Shown here: positions 34,844-44,254 of the stretch, one piece after another
How the letters are laid out: each line of letters begins with the position of its first letter
How positions within the stretch are numbered: the first letter of the stretch is position 1
Assembly (NCBI RefSeq): GCF_010500615.1
Contig: NZ_JAAGNX010000001.1
Coordinates: forward strand, 124,001-188,000
Length of the DNA: 64,000 bases
Source: Oceanipulchritudo coccoides
GTDB taxonomy: Bacteria > Verrucomicrobiota > Verrucomicrobiia > Opitutales > Oceanipulchritudinaceae
Reading direction: 5' to 3'
Program-made: the position numbers and the translations under genes
The notes under the pieces: generated by a model
Databases searched by the model: none
What the model saw: only the letters and a program-made list of their open reading frames with translations
Told to the model about the DNA's origin: nothing

Positions 34844-36784
34844 TTACTCCGGATCCTTCTGCAGTTGCTCCAGCTCCGCGCCTGTCTTTTCCCACTGATC
34901 CATTTTGCGGGTCAGGTCAGCCTTCCATGTATCGTATTCCTTCACCCCTGTTGCCGTCGCTTCCCCTTGTTCAAAGTAGGATTTCTCGGCCATTTCAACC
35001 TCCCGCTGGGCAATCTTCTCCTCAAGGTCCAGGATCTCGGCTTCCAACCGGTCAAATGACTTTTTCAACGGGGCCAGCGCTTGTTGTTGCTGGGCGAGGC
35101 GCCGTCGTCGTTCCTTGGGGTTCTCGGCGGATTTTTGCGACTGATAAGTTACCTGTCCCTTGTTCTCGCGGGATCGTTCCTGATCCATTTTCCACATGTA
35201 GTCCTCAAGATTGCCGGGAAAGGTGCGCACGCTACCCGGTTGGATCTCAAGGATCTTGTTGACCACGGGATTGAGAAAATGTCGATCGTGGGAAACAACA
35301 AACGTCGTCCCGGGAAAAGTCTGAAGGGCCTCCTGCAGGACTGCCTTACTGGCCATATCGAGGTGATTGGTGGGTTCGTCCAAAATGAGGAAATTGGCGG
35401 GGCAGAGGAGCAGGCGGGCGAGGGCAAGGCGGTTCTTCTCGCCTCCAGAGAGGACGCTGACCGGCTTGTCCATGTCATCACCGGAAAAGAGGAAGGCCCC
35501 GAGAATTGATCGGATATGCGTATTGTTTGCCCGTACCGGCGGACCTGCGGCGACTTCAAAGACGGATTGTTTCTTGTCGAGTTCCTCGCTCTGGTCCTGG
35601 GCGAAGTAGCCGACATCGACTTGGTGGCCCAGCTCAATTTTGCCCGCATCGGCTGGCTCGCGCCCGGCAAGGATCCGTGCCAGGGTGGACTTGCCAGCCC
35701 CGTTGAGACCGACCACGCCGACGCGGTCGCCCTTTTCAATTTCAAGGGAAAAGTCCTTGAAGACACGGGTTGGGCCATAGGCTTTGTGGATACCCTCGGC
35801 AGTAACAACGGTGTGGCCGCTCTTCCGGGAAAGGGGAAACTCAAAATGAATTGTCCGGTCTGCGGATTCCGTCTCAATACGGTCGATTTTGTCGAGTTGT
35901 TTGATCCGGCTCTGTACTTGGGAAGCCTTCGAGGCCTTGTAGCGGAAGCGCTCGATGAAGCGCTCTGTCTGGGCAATCTTGCGCTCCTGGCTTTTACGGG
36001 TGGTCTCGAGCTGTTCCTGACGTTCCGCGCGTTGTTGGAGGAAGGAGGTATAATTGCCCGTGTAGGGAACCAGATCCGCCATCTCGATGGAAAGGGTGGA
36101 TTTGCAGAGCTGGTCAAGCAGGGCCCGGTCGTGCGAAATAAGGAGGAGGGCACCCGGATAGGATTTCAGGAATGATTCAAGCCAGCGCAGTGAATCAAGA
36201 TCCAGATGATTGGTCGGTTCGTCCATCATGAGGAGATCCGGTTCCTCGAGGAGTAGCCGGGCCAGGGCAATCCGCATTTGCCAACCACCGGAGAACTCGC
36301 CACAGGAGCGGGTCAGGTCGGCCTTGTTGAAGCCGAGCCCAAAAAGGATTTTCTCCGCCTTTGAGCGTAGCTTGTGGGCTTCAAGATCCTGTAACTGGTT
36401 TGTGTAATGCCCGAGGCGATCGAGACATTCCGCGTATTCCTCGGAATCGTGCGAAAGTTGCTGGAGCTCGTCCTCGACGGTCTTGAGGTGTTGCTGAAGA
36501 GTCTGGATGTCATTGGCGGCCGCTTCCACTTCCTCGATCACGCAGCGGTCCTGCAGGACAATGCCCTCCTGCGGAAGGTAACCAAAGACGATATCCGACC
36601 GCATTTCGATCTCCACCGAATCCGCTTCATGCAACTTGTTAAGGATCTTCAGAAGCGTGGACTTGCCGCTGCCGTTGGGGCCCACCAAGCCGGTACGCGC
36701 CTTGGGTTGGACACTGAAGGAGGCATCCCGGAAGAGGGTCTTCGGGCCGTAGGCAAGACTGAGGTTTCGGACGGTCAGCAACAT
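34844..36784 (-). CDS. ABC-F family ATPase (Uup/YheS-like)
   Basis: A 646-residue soluble protein with two ABC domains and no membrane helices. Walker A motifs are GPNGSGKST (about residue 36) and GLNGAGKST (second domain); signatures are FSGGWQMRIALARLLL and LSGGEKNRLALARLLL. A linker rich in Arg/Gln/Glu joins them, and a C-terminal coiled coil (about residues 545-640) is present. ABC-F proteins bind the ribosome and relieve stalling; the coiled-coil end favours the Uup type. It starts 48 bp upstream of the kinase-like gene. Confidence 0.94.
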   Translation of the reverse strand: MLLTVRNLSLAYGPKTLFRDASFSVQPKARTGLVGPNGSGKSTLLKILNKLHEADSVEIEMRSDIVFGYLPQEGIVLQDRCVIEEVEAAANDIQTLQQHLKTVEDELQQLSHDSEEYAECLDRLGHYTNQLQDLEAHKLRSKAEKILFGLGFNKADLTRSCGEFSGGWQMRIALARLLLEEPDLLMMDEPTNHLDLDSLRWLESFLKSYPGALLLISHDRALLDQLCKSTLSIEMADLVPYTGNYTSFLQQRAERQEQLETTRKSQERKIAQTERFIERFRYKASKASQVQSRIKQLDKIDRIETESADRTIHFEFPLSRKSGHTVVTAEGIHKAYGPTRVFKDFSLEIEKGDRVGVVGLNGAGKSTLARILAGREPADAGKIELGHQVDVGYFAQDQSEELDKKQSVFEVAAGPPVRANNTHIRSILGAFLFSGDDMDKPVSVLSGGEKNRLALARLLLCPANFLILDEPTNHLDMASKAVLQEALQTFPGTTFVVSHDRHFLNPVVNKILEIQPGSVRTFPGNLEDYMWKMDQERSRENKGQVTYQSQKSAENPKERRRRLAQQQQALAPLKKSFDRLEAEILDLEEKIAQREVEMAEKSYFEQGEATATGVKEYDTWKADLTRKMDQWEKTGAELEQLQKDPE

Positions 36785-36835
36785 GATGCAGACCGGAGAG
36801 TGTGGAACTTATCGCAACTCAGGCAATGGCTTTCG

Positions 36836-37378
36836 CTAATTTGAGAGCAGTGCCTTCCGAAAGGATGCCTTCACGGCATCTTCCCCCAGCCAGATAGAAA
36901 AATAGGCCTTGGCAAAATCAGCACCCTCGACCGTGACCAGCGGTTCTCCATTCAGCTTGAGGGTGGTCCCGTTCCCGGGAGTGTACACCAGAGCGTAGCG
37001 ATCGCCTTTTTCCACATCCTGATAGGCCTCATTCAGCCGTGCAAGGCGATCCCGGATGTTCTGCCACGTTGTGTCATCCAGATTCCGCTTGAGGATGGAA
37101 TCACCGCTCTCCCTAAACTGGTCGGCGGTGATGCGAACGTTGTATTGCAGCTCAAGGCATTTCGCCACATCGTCCAGAGCACTCGCTTCAAGATTTCCCG
37201 AATCCTGATAAAAAGCGCCCTCGTAGACTTTAAAAAACATCCATCGGAAAGAGCCTTGGCCGACTTTTTGCAGCTCAACTGAGGCCTCGGAAATGTTTTG
37301 CGGGAACTGGAAAGTCTTTGCTTCCGCCACAAAGGGGAGCATGGCGAGGAGAAGCAGGGAGATCTGGCGTCTTTTCAT
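36836..37378 (-). CDS. Secreted chalcone isomerase-like protein
   Basis: A 180-residue exported protein: signal peptide MKRRQISLLLLAMLPFVAEA, then a chalcone-isomerase-like domain (WMFFKVYEGAFYQDSG, LNGEPLVTVEGADFAKAYFS, IWLGEDAVKASFRKALL). Bacterial members are periplasmic and not known to act on flavonoids; some bind fatty acids. The start at 37378 is chosen because it creates the signal peptide; a 23-codon upstream extension has no support. It is divergent from the SDR-led lipid operon. Confidence 0.84.
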   Translation of the reverse strand: MKRRQISLLLLAMLPFVAEAKTFQFPQNISEASVELQKVGQGSFRWMFFKVYEGAFYQDSGNLEASALDDVAKCLELQYNVRITADQFRESGDSILKRNLDDTTWQNIRDRLARLNEAYQDVEKGDRYALVYTPGNGTTLKLNGEPLVTVEGADFAKAYFSIWLGEDAVKASFRKALLSN

Positions 37379-37382
37379 TAGG

Positions 37383-37394
37383 GGCAATATTGCC
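37383..37394. promoter_or_regulatory. 12-bp perfect palindrome in a divergent promoter region
   Basis: GGCAATATTGCC is a perfect palindrome 4 bp upstream of the chalcone-isomerase-like gene and 62 bp upstream of the SDR operon. It could be an operator controlling both directions. No regulator is assigned. Confidence 0.35.
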
Positions 37395-37456
37395 ACTTTG
37401 GCGGCTTTTTCAACTAAAGTACCAAGTCTTACTGGCATATTTTCCAAGGTTGAGTA

Positions 37457-38227
37457 ATGTACATAATGACTTCACCATCAGAAACTAAGCGCGTTTTCAT
37501 TGGCGGAATATCCGGCGGAATCGGTTCAGCCGTGGCAAATGTCCTTTCATCCGAAAATTGGACCGTTGGCGGCTTTGGCAGGCCTTCGGACAAGTGGTCG
37601 GAATTTACGGAAAATCATCCGCATCTCAAACTGTATTCGGCGGATGCCACGGATTCGGAGGCCGTTGAGCAGGCTTTCAAAGAGTTCTCCGGGGAAGTCG
37701 GTGGCGTTGACGCCTACATCCACGCGATCGGGAGTGTCTCCCTGAAACCCTTGCATATGCTTTCGACGAGCGACTGGGAAGCTGTCCTGTCCACAAACCT
37801 GCACAGCGCCTTCTACGCTTCCAAGGCGGCCGTCAATATAATGCGGAAACAAAAGCACGGCGTGATTGTATTGTTCAGCTCGGTAGCGGCGCAGGCGGGC
37901 TTGTCCAACCACGAGGCGATTGCCGCTGCCAAGGGTGGTGTTGAGGGCCTTGTCCGCTCAATCAGTGCAACCTATTCCTCCAACGGAATCCGCGCCAATG
38001 CCATTGCTCCCGGACTGGTCGAGACACCAGCGACGAGTGCGCTGACATCCAACGAACAGGCCCGACGTATTTCCGAGCGCATGCATCCGGTGGGCCGGAT
38101 CGGCAATGCCGATGAAGTGGCTTCGCTTGCCGCGTGGCTGGTTTCCGACAAGGGTTCATGGATGACCGGCCAGGTCATTGCGCTGGATGGCGGCATGGGG
38201 ACAATCGTTCCCAAGCCAAGGGCTTGA
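37457..38227 (+). CDS. SDR-family protein lacking the catalytic tyrosine
   Basis: A 256-residue short-chain dehydrogenase/reductase with the Rossmann motif GGISGGIGSAV at the N-terminus, the Ser-containing strand VIVLFSSVAAQAG and C-terminal NAIAPGLVETPAT. The active-site motif is HEAIAAAKGG, where the usual YxxxK has Ile instead of Tyr, with Lys kept. A related SDR group with the same change exists, so it may bind NAD(P) but use an altered mechanism. It leads a tight operon; the MFS gene starts 1 bp after its stop. Confidence 0.88.
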   Translation: MYIMTSPSETKRVFIGGISGGIGSAVANVLSSENWTVGGFGRPSDKWSEFTENHPHLKLYSADATDSEAVEQAFKEFSGEVGGVDAYIHAIGSVSLKPLHMLSTSDWEAVLSTNLHSAFYASKAAVNIMRKQKHGVIVLFSSVAAQAGLSNHEAIAAAKGGVEGLVRSISATYSSNGIRANAIAPGLVETPATSALTSNEQARRISERMHPVGRIGNADEVASLAAWLVSDKGSWMTGQVIALDGGMGTIVPKPRA

Positions 38228-38228
38228 T

Positions 38229-39617
38229 ATGGCCCTGAACAAGCGGATGAAGGCGGGCTATGGGGCCGCCGAGTTCGGGCTGGCTGGCGGCGAGCTTCTG
38301 CTGCAGCTGTATCTGCTCGAGTACTACATCCGTGGGGTGGGGCTCTCCCCAATGCTCGCTGGGATCGCTCTCGCAGTGGCAATTTTCTGGGATGCCGTGA
38401 CGGATCCGCTGATGGGCGGCCTTGTTGACCGTACTTCCACCCGTCTGGGCCGGTTTGTTCCCTACCTTTTTCTTGGAGGGCTGATTTTTGGCGGCGGGCT
38501 TGCGCTGCTCTTCAACCCGCCCGGCGCCGACAGCCAGTTCATATTATTTTTGTATCTATTAATCAGCTACATGATTGTGAATACGGGGCTTACAATCATC
38601 GGGGTGCCGCACATCGCCATGGGGGGCGTGCTCTCACCAAACACTCACGAGCGAACAGAGCTCTATGGGTGGCGCCTGATCTTCGGGACCTTCGGGCTCT
38701 TTGCCGGGATATTGTCACCGCTGATTGCGGCGAAGGCCCTGCAGGTTGACGTGGCCACGGTTGCGGGTCTGGAGGAGAGCAGGGGATTGGGCAGTATTTA
38801 CATGGGCGCGGCAGTTGTCCTCACGGCCCTCATCACGATTGTGGCAACCTGGCGCCGCTCGGTCAATTTGCCCGCGCCAACAGACTCTTTTCACTGGAAG
38901 GACTTCCTTGCCAACCTGGGCCGGATCCTGCGAAACCCGGTTTTTCTCCCGTTCTTCCTGGCATTTATCCTTGTGGCCATGGGGCGCTCGATGAACTCGA
39001 CGCTGGCGCTTCCTTATTACAAGGACAGCCTGAACCTGTCCGAGTCGGCGATCCAGGGACCCATACTGAGTGTTTTCACGCTGGTCATTGTGCTCTCCGT
39101 TCCGGCATGGGTCTGGTTGGGGCGCCGTTACGGGAAGAAACAACCCGCCTTCATTGGCATGTTTGTCCTTGGTGTCATGTCGATGGTCGCCTATCCGCTT
39201 TTCCCGGAGGGTTCAGTTGTTGGTCCAGTCATAGCCGCCGTGATTGGAGGTTTTGCCGTTGGCGCAATCATCCTTGTGGAATCGCTGGTGACGGATATTG
39301 CCGACGAGGATTTTGTCCGCAACGGGGAGGACCGGGAGGGAATCTATTTTGGGTTCTGGCGCATGGGACAGAAAGTGGCCCGCTCAATCACACTCGGCTT
39401 GACCGGTCTCATGCTCTCCGTAATCGGGTATGAGGAATCCCTTGCCGCACAATCGGAAGATACCGATCGCGCCCTTGCCTGGCTTTTTGGATTGGGCGTG
39501 GGGAGCTTGTTTCTCGCGGCCAGTTTCGTTTTTCTCAAGACGCCGATCGATCGGGAAAGACAAGAGTGGATTCAAACAGAAAAATCACGTATATTAGCTG
39601 AGCGAGGTAAATCATGA
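38229..39617 (+). CDS. MFS transporter, GPH/MFS_2 (MelB-like) type
   Basis: A 462-residue inner-membrane protein with about twelve helices. The N-terminal half has FWDAVTDPLMGGLVDRT and TSTRLGRFVPYLFLGG, the hallmark of glycoside-pentoside-hexuronide and MFSD2-type carriers. MFSD2 relatives move lysolipids, which fits the lipid-modifying genes beside it, but sugar transport is also possible. Its end overlaps the DUF1295 gene by 4 bp. Confidence 0.9.
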   Translation: MALNKRMKAGYGAAEFGLAGGELLLQLYLLEYYIRGVGLSPMLAGIALAVAIFWDAVTDPLMGGLVDRTSTRLGRFVPYLFLGGLIFGGGLALLFNPPGADSQFILFLYLLISYMIVNTGLTIIGVPHIAMGGVLSPNTHERTELYGWRLIFGTFGLFAGILSPLIAAKALQVDVATVAGLEESRGLGSIYMGAAVVLTALITIVATWRRSVNLPAPTDSFHWKDFLANLGRILRNPVFLPFFLAFILVAMGRSMNSTLALPYYKDSLNLSESAIQGPILSVFTLVIVLSVPAWVWLGRRYGKKQPAFIGMFVLGVMSMVAYPLFPEGSVVGPVIAAVIGGFAVGAIILVESLVTDIADEDFVRNGEDREGIYFGFWRMGQKVARSITLGLTGLMLSVIGYEESLAAQSEDTDRALAWLFGLGVGSLFLAASFVFLKTPIDRERQEWIQTEKSRILAERGKS

Positions 39618-40414
39618 GTATTGCGATGATTGTTTTAACGGGCTGGATTCTGGTGGCCTGCTGTTTTTATCTGTTGTGGAGCCGATCGGTCCGGGAGGCC
39701 AACGCGGGCTGGGTTGATGTTGGCTGGAGCCTGACGCTCGTCCTTCTAGTAGGATGGTATGCCGCCTGGGTGGATGGTGTGTTGTGGCGGAAGGGTCTAT
39801 ACTTGCTGATTGCGGGCTTCTGGGGAATTCGTCTCGGGCTGCATATTCTGCGCAGACTTCTTCGCGATGATCACGAGGATCCGCGCTACGCTTACCTGCG
39901 CAAGCACTGGGGTGAAATCGCTGACCGGAACTTCTTTTTATTCTTTCAGGCGCAGGGAATTGCCAATCTTCTCCTTACCGCGCCAATTCTTCTCTTGATG
40001 CATTTGCCGCGTGCGGATTTGTCGGTTTTTGATTTTCTTGGGACTGCACTGATATTGTTTTCTGTCTTTGGCGAATCAGTGGCTGACCGGCAGCTGGCTG
40101 CATGGAGAGCAAACCCGAAAAACAAGGGCAAAACCTGTCGCACTGGCCTCTGGGGTTTGTCACGACATCCCAACTACTTTTTTGAATGGCTGCACTGGGC
40201 CGGATATCCAGTCCTGGGGTTGGCTCTTCTCGGAACAAGCATTGGGACATGGTGGCCCCTGACGTTGCTAGGTCCGGCAGTCATGTTCTTACTGCTTGTA
40301 CAGTTCACGGGAATCCCTTACACAGAAAAACAAGCGATTAAAAGCAGGGGAGATGATTACCGGAAATATCAGAAGGAGGTATCTGCCTTCTTCCCCTGGT
40401 TCCCCAAATCTTAG
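39614..40414 (+). CDS. DUF1295 / steroid 5-alpha-reductase-like membrane protein
   Basis: A 266-residue polytopic membrane protein with the DUF1295 features FWGIRLGLHILRR, DPRYAYLRKHWGE and GLWGLSRHPNYFFEW near residue 177, which in related reductases and methyltransferases binds the cofactor. The family is thought to reduce or modify lipid chains. ATGA overlap with the MFS gene and 14 bp to the CFA gene place it in the operon. In many bacteria DUF1295 and CFA-type genes occur together. Confidence 0.9.
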   Translation: MSIAMIVLTGWILVACCFYLLWSRSVREANAGWVDVGWSLTLVLLVGWYAAWVDGVLWRKGLYLLIAGFWGIRLGLHILRRLLRDDHEDPRYAYLRKHWGEIADRNFFLFFQAQGIANLLLTAPILLLMHLPRADLSVFDFLGTALILFSVFGESVADRQLAAWRANPKNKGKTCRTGLWGLSRHPNYFFEWLHWAGYPVLGLALLGTSIGTWWPLTLLGPAVMFLLLVQFTGIPYTEKQAIKSRGDDYRKYQKEVSAFFPWFPKS

Positions 40415-40428
40415 TATAGGTCAATTGA

Positions 40429-41457
40429 ATGAGTGTTATCACTTTAGCTGAAAAACGGCTCTTGCCGGATTTTGTCATCCGTTACGGGATTCGTCGTCTG
40501 TTGGCGGCTCGCCTTGCCAATGAAGAACGTATTGGAAAGAACGAGAGCATCGACGCCTTTGTCGGTGAATTAAAGCGGAGCCCGATTGCGACGGAGACGG
40601 ACAAGGCGAACGAGCAGCATTATGAGTTGCCGCCGCCTTACTTTGAGAAGGTGCTGGGTCCGCGCCTGAAATACAGCTGTGGCTGGTGGTCAGATACCGC
40701 TCAAACCCTTGCGGAAAGCGAGGAGGCAATGCTTCGTTTGACCTGTAGCCGGGCGGAGCTTGAATCCGGCCAGCACATACTCGAGCTGGGATGCGGTTGG
40801 GGAAGCCTGACTTTGTGGATGGCGGAACACTATCCTGAAAGCTCAATCACGGCGGTTTCCAATTCACGCCCGCAACGGGAGTTTATTCTGAGTCGCGCCA
40901 AGGAACGTGGACTGAACAACGTGGCCGTTGTCACCTCGGACATGAATACGTTCAAGGCGGATCGACAGTATGACCGAATTGTCTCCATCGAGATGTTCGA
41001 GCACATGAAGAACTATCATCGTCTGCTTGAGAACATCAGTGACTGGCTCCTGCCCGAGGGGAAGCTCTTCGTGCACATCTTCACGCATCGACATTACGCG
41101 TACCATTTCGAGGACAGCGGGCGACCGGATGACTGGATGGCGAACACCTTTTTCACCGGCGGGACAATGCCCAGCGATGACCTGCTCCTCCGGTTTCAGG
41201 ACTACTTGAGAATTGAACGCCATTGGCGGGTGAACGGGAAGCATTACAGCAAGACCCTCGAGGCTTGGCTGAAGCTGCAGGACCAGCGGGAAAAGGAGAT
41301 TCGGCCAATTTTCGAGGAGACCTACGGCTCTCCCGAGGCGGCCTCGATTTGGATTCAGCGCTGGCGCATCTTCTACATGGCCTGCAGCGAGCTGTTTGGT
41401 TACAAGGACGGGAAGGAATGGATGGTCTCCCACTATCTTTTCCGAAAACCTGATTGA
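40429..41457 (+). CDS. Cyclopropane-fatty-acid synthase family methyltransferase
   Basis: A 342-residue SAM-dependent methyltransferase of the CFA synthase type. The SAM site is [20 protein letters not shown] (about residues 117-136), followed by [14 protein letters not shown] and [13 protein letters not shown]. It is slightly shorter than E. coli Cfa (382). CFA-like enzymes also make 10-methyl or other branched chains, so the product is not certain; the DUF1295 partner suggests a methyl-branched or reduced lipid rather than a plain cyclopropane. Confidence 0.92.
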   Translation: MSVITLAEKRLLPDFVIRYGIRRLLAARLANEERIGKNESIDAFVGELKRSPIATETDKANEQHYELPPPYFEKVLGPRLKYSCGWWSDTAQTLAESEEAMLRLTCSRAELESGQHILELGCGWGSLTLWMAEHYPESSITAVSNSRPQREFILSRAKERGLNNVAVVTSDMNTFKADRQYDRIVSIEMFEHMKNYHRLLENISDWLLPEGKLFVHIFTHRHYAYHFEDSGRPDDWMANTFFTGGTMPSDDLLLRFQDYLRIERHWRVNGKHYSKTLEAWLKLQDQREKEIRPIFEETYGSPEAASIWIQRWRIFYMACSELFGYKDGKEWMVSHYLFRKPD

Positions 41458-41541
41458 TTTCGGAAAGGAAATTCCCACAGTCCTGACCTTCCATTGGCCA
41501 ACCCGGTCATTGGAATTGTTCATTCCCGAAATCAAAACTGC

Positions 41542-44106
41542 ATGAAATTAGATAAACTGTGGCCTGTCTGGGCCATGGGGCTGTTAGCAGCAACCAGCCT
41601 TCAAGGGGATAGTGTGGAAAGCCAGGAAGTAATTGAGCTTGAAGCATTTATCGTCGAGGAGACCGCCCGGACACAACTCGAAACCCTCTCTCCGCTCTCG
41701 ATGCGGATGGACTCGCTCTTCGGCGGGGACCGCACGGTCCTCGAGGTTCCGAGGTCCGTGACCGTCTTGTCGCCGGAATTGATGGACCTCCTGAAAATTG
41801 ACTCGTATTCCGCCCTCGACAAGTTCGGCGCCGGGACCCAGCGGGCCAACTACTTCGGGCTCGCCGGTTCTGCCTTTGTCCGGGGTGCGCGCGCCGGTAC
41901 TTATTTCAACGGCATGCTGCGGGCCTACCAGCGCAATGAAATGCCGATGGGTTTTGGAGCTCTCGAAGGGCTTGAAGTCATCAAGGGCCCAGTCCCGGCG
42001 GGCTTCAGTCCCACACTGGTGGGCGGTGCCGTCAACCAGCGGCCGAAGGGTCCCTATTTCGACAAGGCCCGCGGCTCGGTTGAGGTCGGCGTTGGCTCAT
42101 GGGATGAGTATTCCCTGAAGCTGGATTACGGGGCACCCATGACACTCTTTGGCAAGCCCGCTGCTTATCGTTTGTCCTACACCGGCCACCGCTCGGATCG
42201 ATTCTACAAGAATGTGCCGCACGACTACGATTCCTTCTACGGGTCGGTCAAAATGAAGCTGTCGGAGAGGAACCGCCTGACCTTCGGGGGTGAAGTCTAC
42301 GACTTTCGCAGCAGTGAAATTCCTGGAATCAATCGACCGACAAAGGAGCTGATAAAAAACCGCCAATATGTGATTGGTGAGCCCGCTGACCTGACCTCCT
42401 CCCAGTGGGGCGGGACGGTTGTGCGCCCGCTTTTGCAGTTTCCGTTTTCCCTTGCCGTCAATCCCCAGCTCTTCGCCCTCGCTGTGCCAGGTGATGTGGC
42501 CCGGGCGCAGATTGATCCGGCTCTTCTCGTGAACATGCTTAATTTGAACGAGCAATCGGTCATCGATGCACTTTACACGAGTCGCCCGGTTTCTGAAGTG
42601 CCACCGTTTGCCACGTTTGCCATCGGGCCGGTGAACGACTTTCTCGCACAAGTCGACAAGTCCACGCAGGATGCATACGTCTATACGCCCGAGTATTTTG
42701 CTGCCGGGGGAACAGCGCTCACAACGACCCTTCCCTCGGATCGCGTCCTTGCTGATCCCAACGACAAGGCGGACTCCCGCGACTACATTTTCTTTGCCGA
42801 TCTGGAGACGCGGCTCGACGGGGATAGCCGCCTGATGACGCGGTTCTTCTTTGAAAATCTCGCCACACGGAAGGCCTCGACCTACGGCTTTGCTTTCAAC
42901 TCGGACCAGGTCATCCTGAATGGCCGGACGGAGTGGCAGCGGTCATTTGATGATCCGTCTCATTACTTCAATCTGGGACTGGATGTCCGCTTCACGCGGG
43001 CTGATGTCCTTCAGGATTTCGATGCGGAACCCTTTGCCCGGCGTGACCTGTCACTGGACACGATCAGTGGGAACTCGATTGTCTACGCCGGCGCGCAACG
43101 CGGCCCGGATGGATTGAACAACTGGTCTTCCTTCGGCACGGCCAGCATCTCCTCGGATCTGTTCCAGACCGCTCTTTTTGCCGGTGGAGTCTGGAGGATG
43201 CTGGACAAGATCGATTGGCACTACGGGGCACGGATTGAAAATGCGGCATGGGAAATCTCTCTACCGTCAGAGGTTGAACAGGTGCCCGATGCTGACCGTC
43301 CAGCTTTTGCCGATGACGGTGACACGACCCTTTGGAGCATTCACTTGAACCCGCAATGGGAAGTTGTGCCCGGTGTGGTTGTCTTTGGCGCTGTTCAATT
43401 TGGCAAGGCCCTCGCGCCGGGCGATGGTGGCACCGTCTCCGGTGAGGACAGCTTCACCGATGTGGAACTTTACGAAGCGGGGATCAAGGCCAGCCTGCTT
43501 GAAGGCCAGTTGTTTACCACGTTGAGCCTGTACCATTGGGATCAGGCGACTTTCTCCACCCGCGATGCCTCCGCACGCCCACTGCGGGCCAAGGGCGCGG
43601 AATGGGAAATGACCTGGTCACCAATTGACTCATTGACTATCCTTGGTGCGGTCACTGCCCAGCGCGTGTATTTAAGAACAAATACACTCGGCTTTGGCGC
43701 GATCCCTCAGGACGAGGCAGGATGGGCGCTGAACGGTGGTATCCTGAATGCGACTGGTGGGCGTCCGGCTCCCGATAATCCCGACATGATCTTTGCCGGT
43801 GTACCGGAAATTTCAGCACACGTGTATGCCGCGTTGGAATTACCCGGTGGATTCCAGATTTCTGGTGGGCCGATTTGGCGTGACGGGTATTATCACGACA
43901 TGCAGCGCGCCCTGAAGATCCCAGGTTACGTCCTCTGGTCGGCCCAACTGTCCTATGATGCAGGAGACTGGTGGGTACGCCTGAATGTGGAGAACCTTTT
44001 CGACAAGGATTACCTGATCGGGCAGGAACCGGTCTTCTCAGCCGGGACACTCATCCTCCAGGGACAGGAGCGCCAGGTCAACCTCAGTGCGGGAATGCGC
44101 TTCTAG
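41542..44106 (+). CDS. TonB-dependent outer-membrane receptor
   Basis: An 854-residue outer-membrane receptor with a signal peptide (MKLDKLWPVWAMGLLAA...), an N-terminal EVIELEAFIVEE segment of the kind typical of Opitutae receptors, a plug domain (EVPRSVTVLSPELMDLLKI, LEVIKGPVPAGF) and a beta-barrel ending in LSAGMRF. The plug form is close to siderophore-receptor types (FhuA/FecA-like). It lies 84 bp after the CFA gene, so it may be cotranscribed; a hydrophobic or metal ligand is possible. No cobalamin riboswitch fits in the short upstream gap. Confidence 0.92.
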   Translation: MKLDKLWPVWAMGLLAATSLQGDSVESQEVIELEAFIVEETARTQLETLSPLSMRMDSLFGGDRTVLEVPRSVTVLSPELMDLLKIDSYSALDKFGAGTQRANYFGLAGSAFVRGARAGTYFNGMLRAYQRNEMPMGFGALEGLEVIKGPVPAGFSPTLVGGAVNQRPKGPYFDKARGSVEVGVGSWDEYSLKLDYGAPMTLFGKPAAYRLSYTGHRSDRFYKNVPHDYDSFYGSVKMKLSERNRLTFGGEVYDFRSSEIPGINRPTKELIKNRQYVIGEPADLTSSQWGGTVVRPLLQFPFSLAVNPQLFALAVPGDVARAQIDPALLVNMLNLNEQSVIDALYTSRPVSEVPPFATFAIGPVNDFLAQVDKSTQDAYVYTPEYFAAGGTALTTTLPSDRVLADPNDKADSRDYIFFADLETRLDGDSRLMTRFFFENLATRKASTYGFAFNSDQVILNGRTEWQRSFDDPSHYFNLGLDVRFTRADVLQDFDAEPFARRDLSLDTISGNSIVYAGAQRGPDGLNNWSSFGTASISSDLFQTALFAGGVWRMLDKIDWHYGARIENAAWEISLPSEVEQVPDADRPAFADDGDTTLWSIHLNPQWEVVPGVVVFGAVQFGKALAPGDGGTVSGEDSFTDVELYEAGIKASLLEGQLFTTLSLYHWDQATFSTRDASARPLRAKGAEWEMTWSPIDSLTILGAVTAQRVYLRTNTLGFGAIPQDEAGWALNGGILNATGGRPAPDNPDMIFAGVPEISAHVYAALELPGGFQISGGPIWRDGYYHDMQRALKIPGYVLWSAQLSYDAGDWWVRLNVENLFDKDYLIGQEPVFSAGTLILQGQERQVNLSAGMRF

Positions 44107-44254
44107 GTGCCCAGACGCGTTCCTGCCTTTCTGCGGGAACGACAGGCCGGAGGCCTGTAACACCGTGGAGCAGGTGTCAGGTGTCACAGGCGTCCCCGCC
44201 TGTGGATAGCAACACAGGCCGGAGGCCTGTAACACGGAGAGGCCTGTAAGATAC
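44107..44254. repeat. Intergenic palindrome cluster, copy 1
   Basis: The gap between two convergent genes holds two copies of ACAGGCC-GGA-GGCCTGT (44142-44158 and 44214-44230), one CACAGGCG-TCCC-CGCCTGTG hairpin (44185-44204) and a partial GAGGCCTGTAA. The same two motif types recur at 54121-54262. They look like short dispersed palindromic repeats and may also end transcription from both sides. Confidence 0.8.

Noticed and set aside
41458-41541. Cobalamin riboswitch before the TonB receptor
   Set aside because: The gap is only 84 bp, too short for the aptamer, and no B12-box sequence is visible.
44107-44254. CRISPR array
   Set aside because: Repeats are short palindromes with irregular spacing and no unique equal-length spacers; no cas genes are near.
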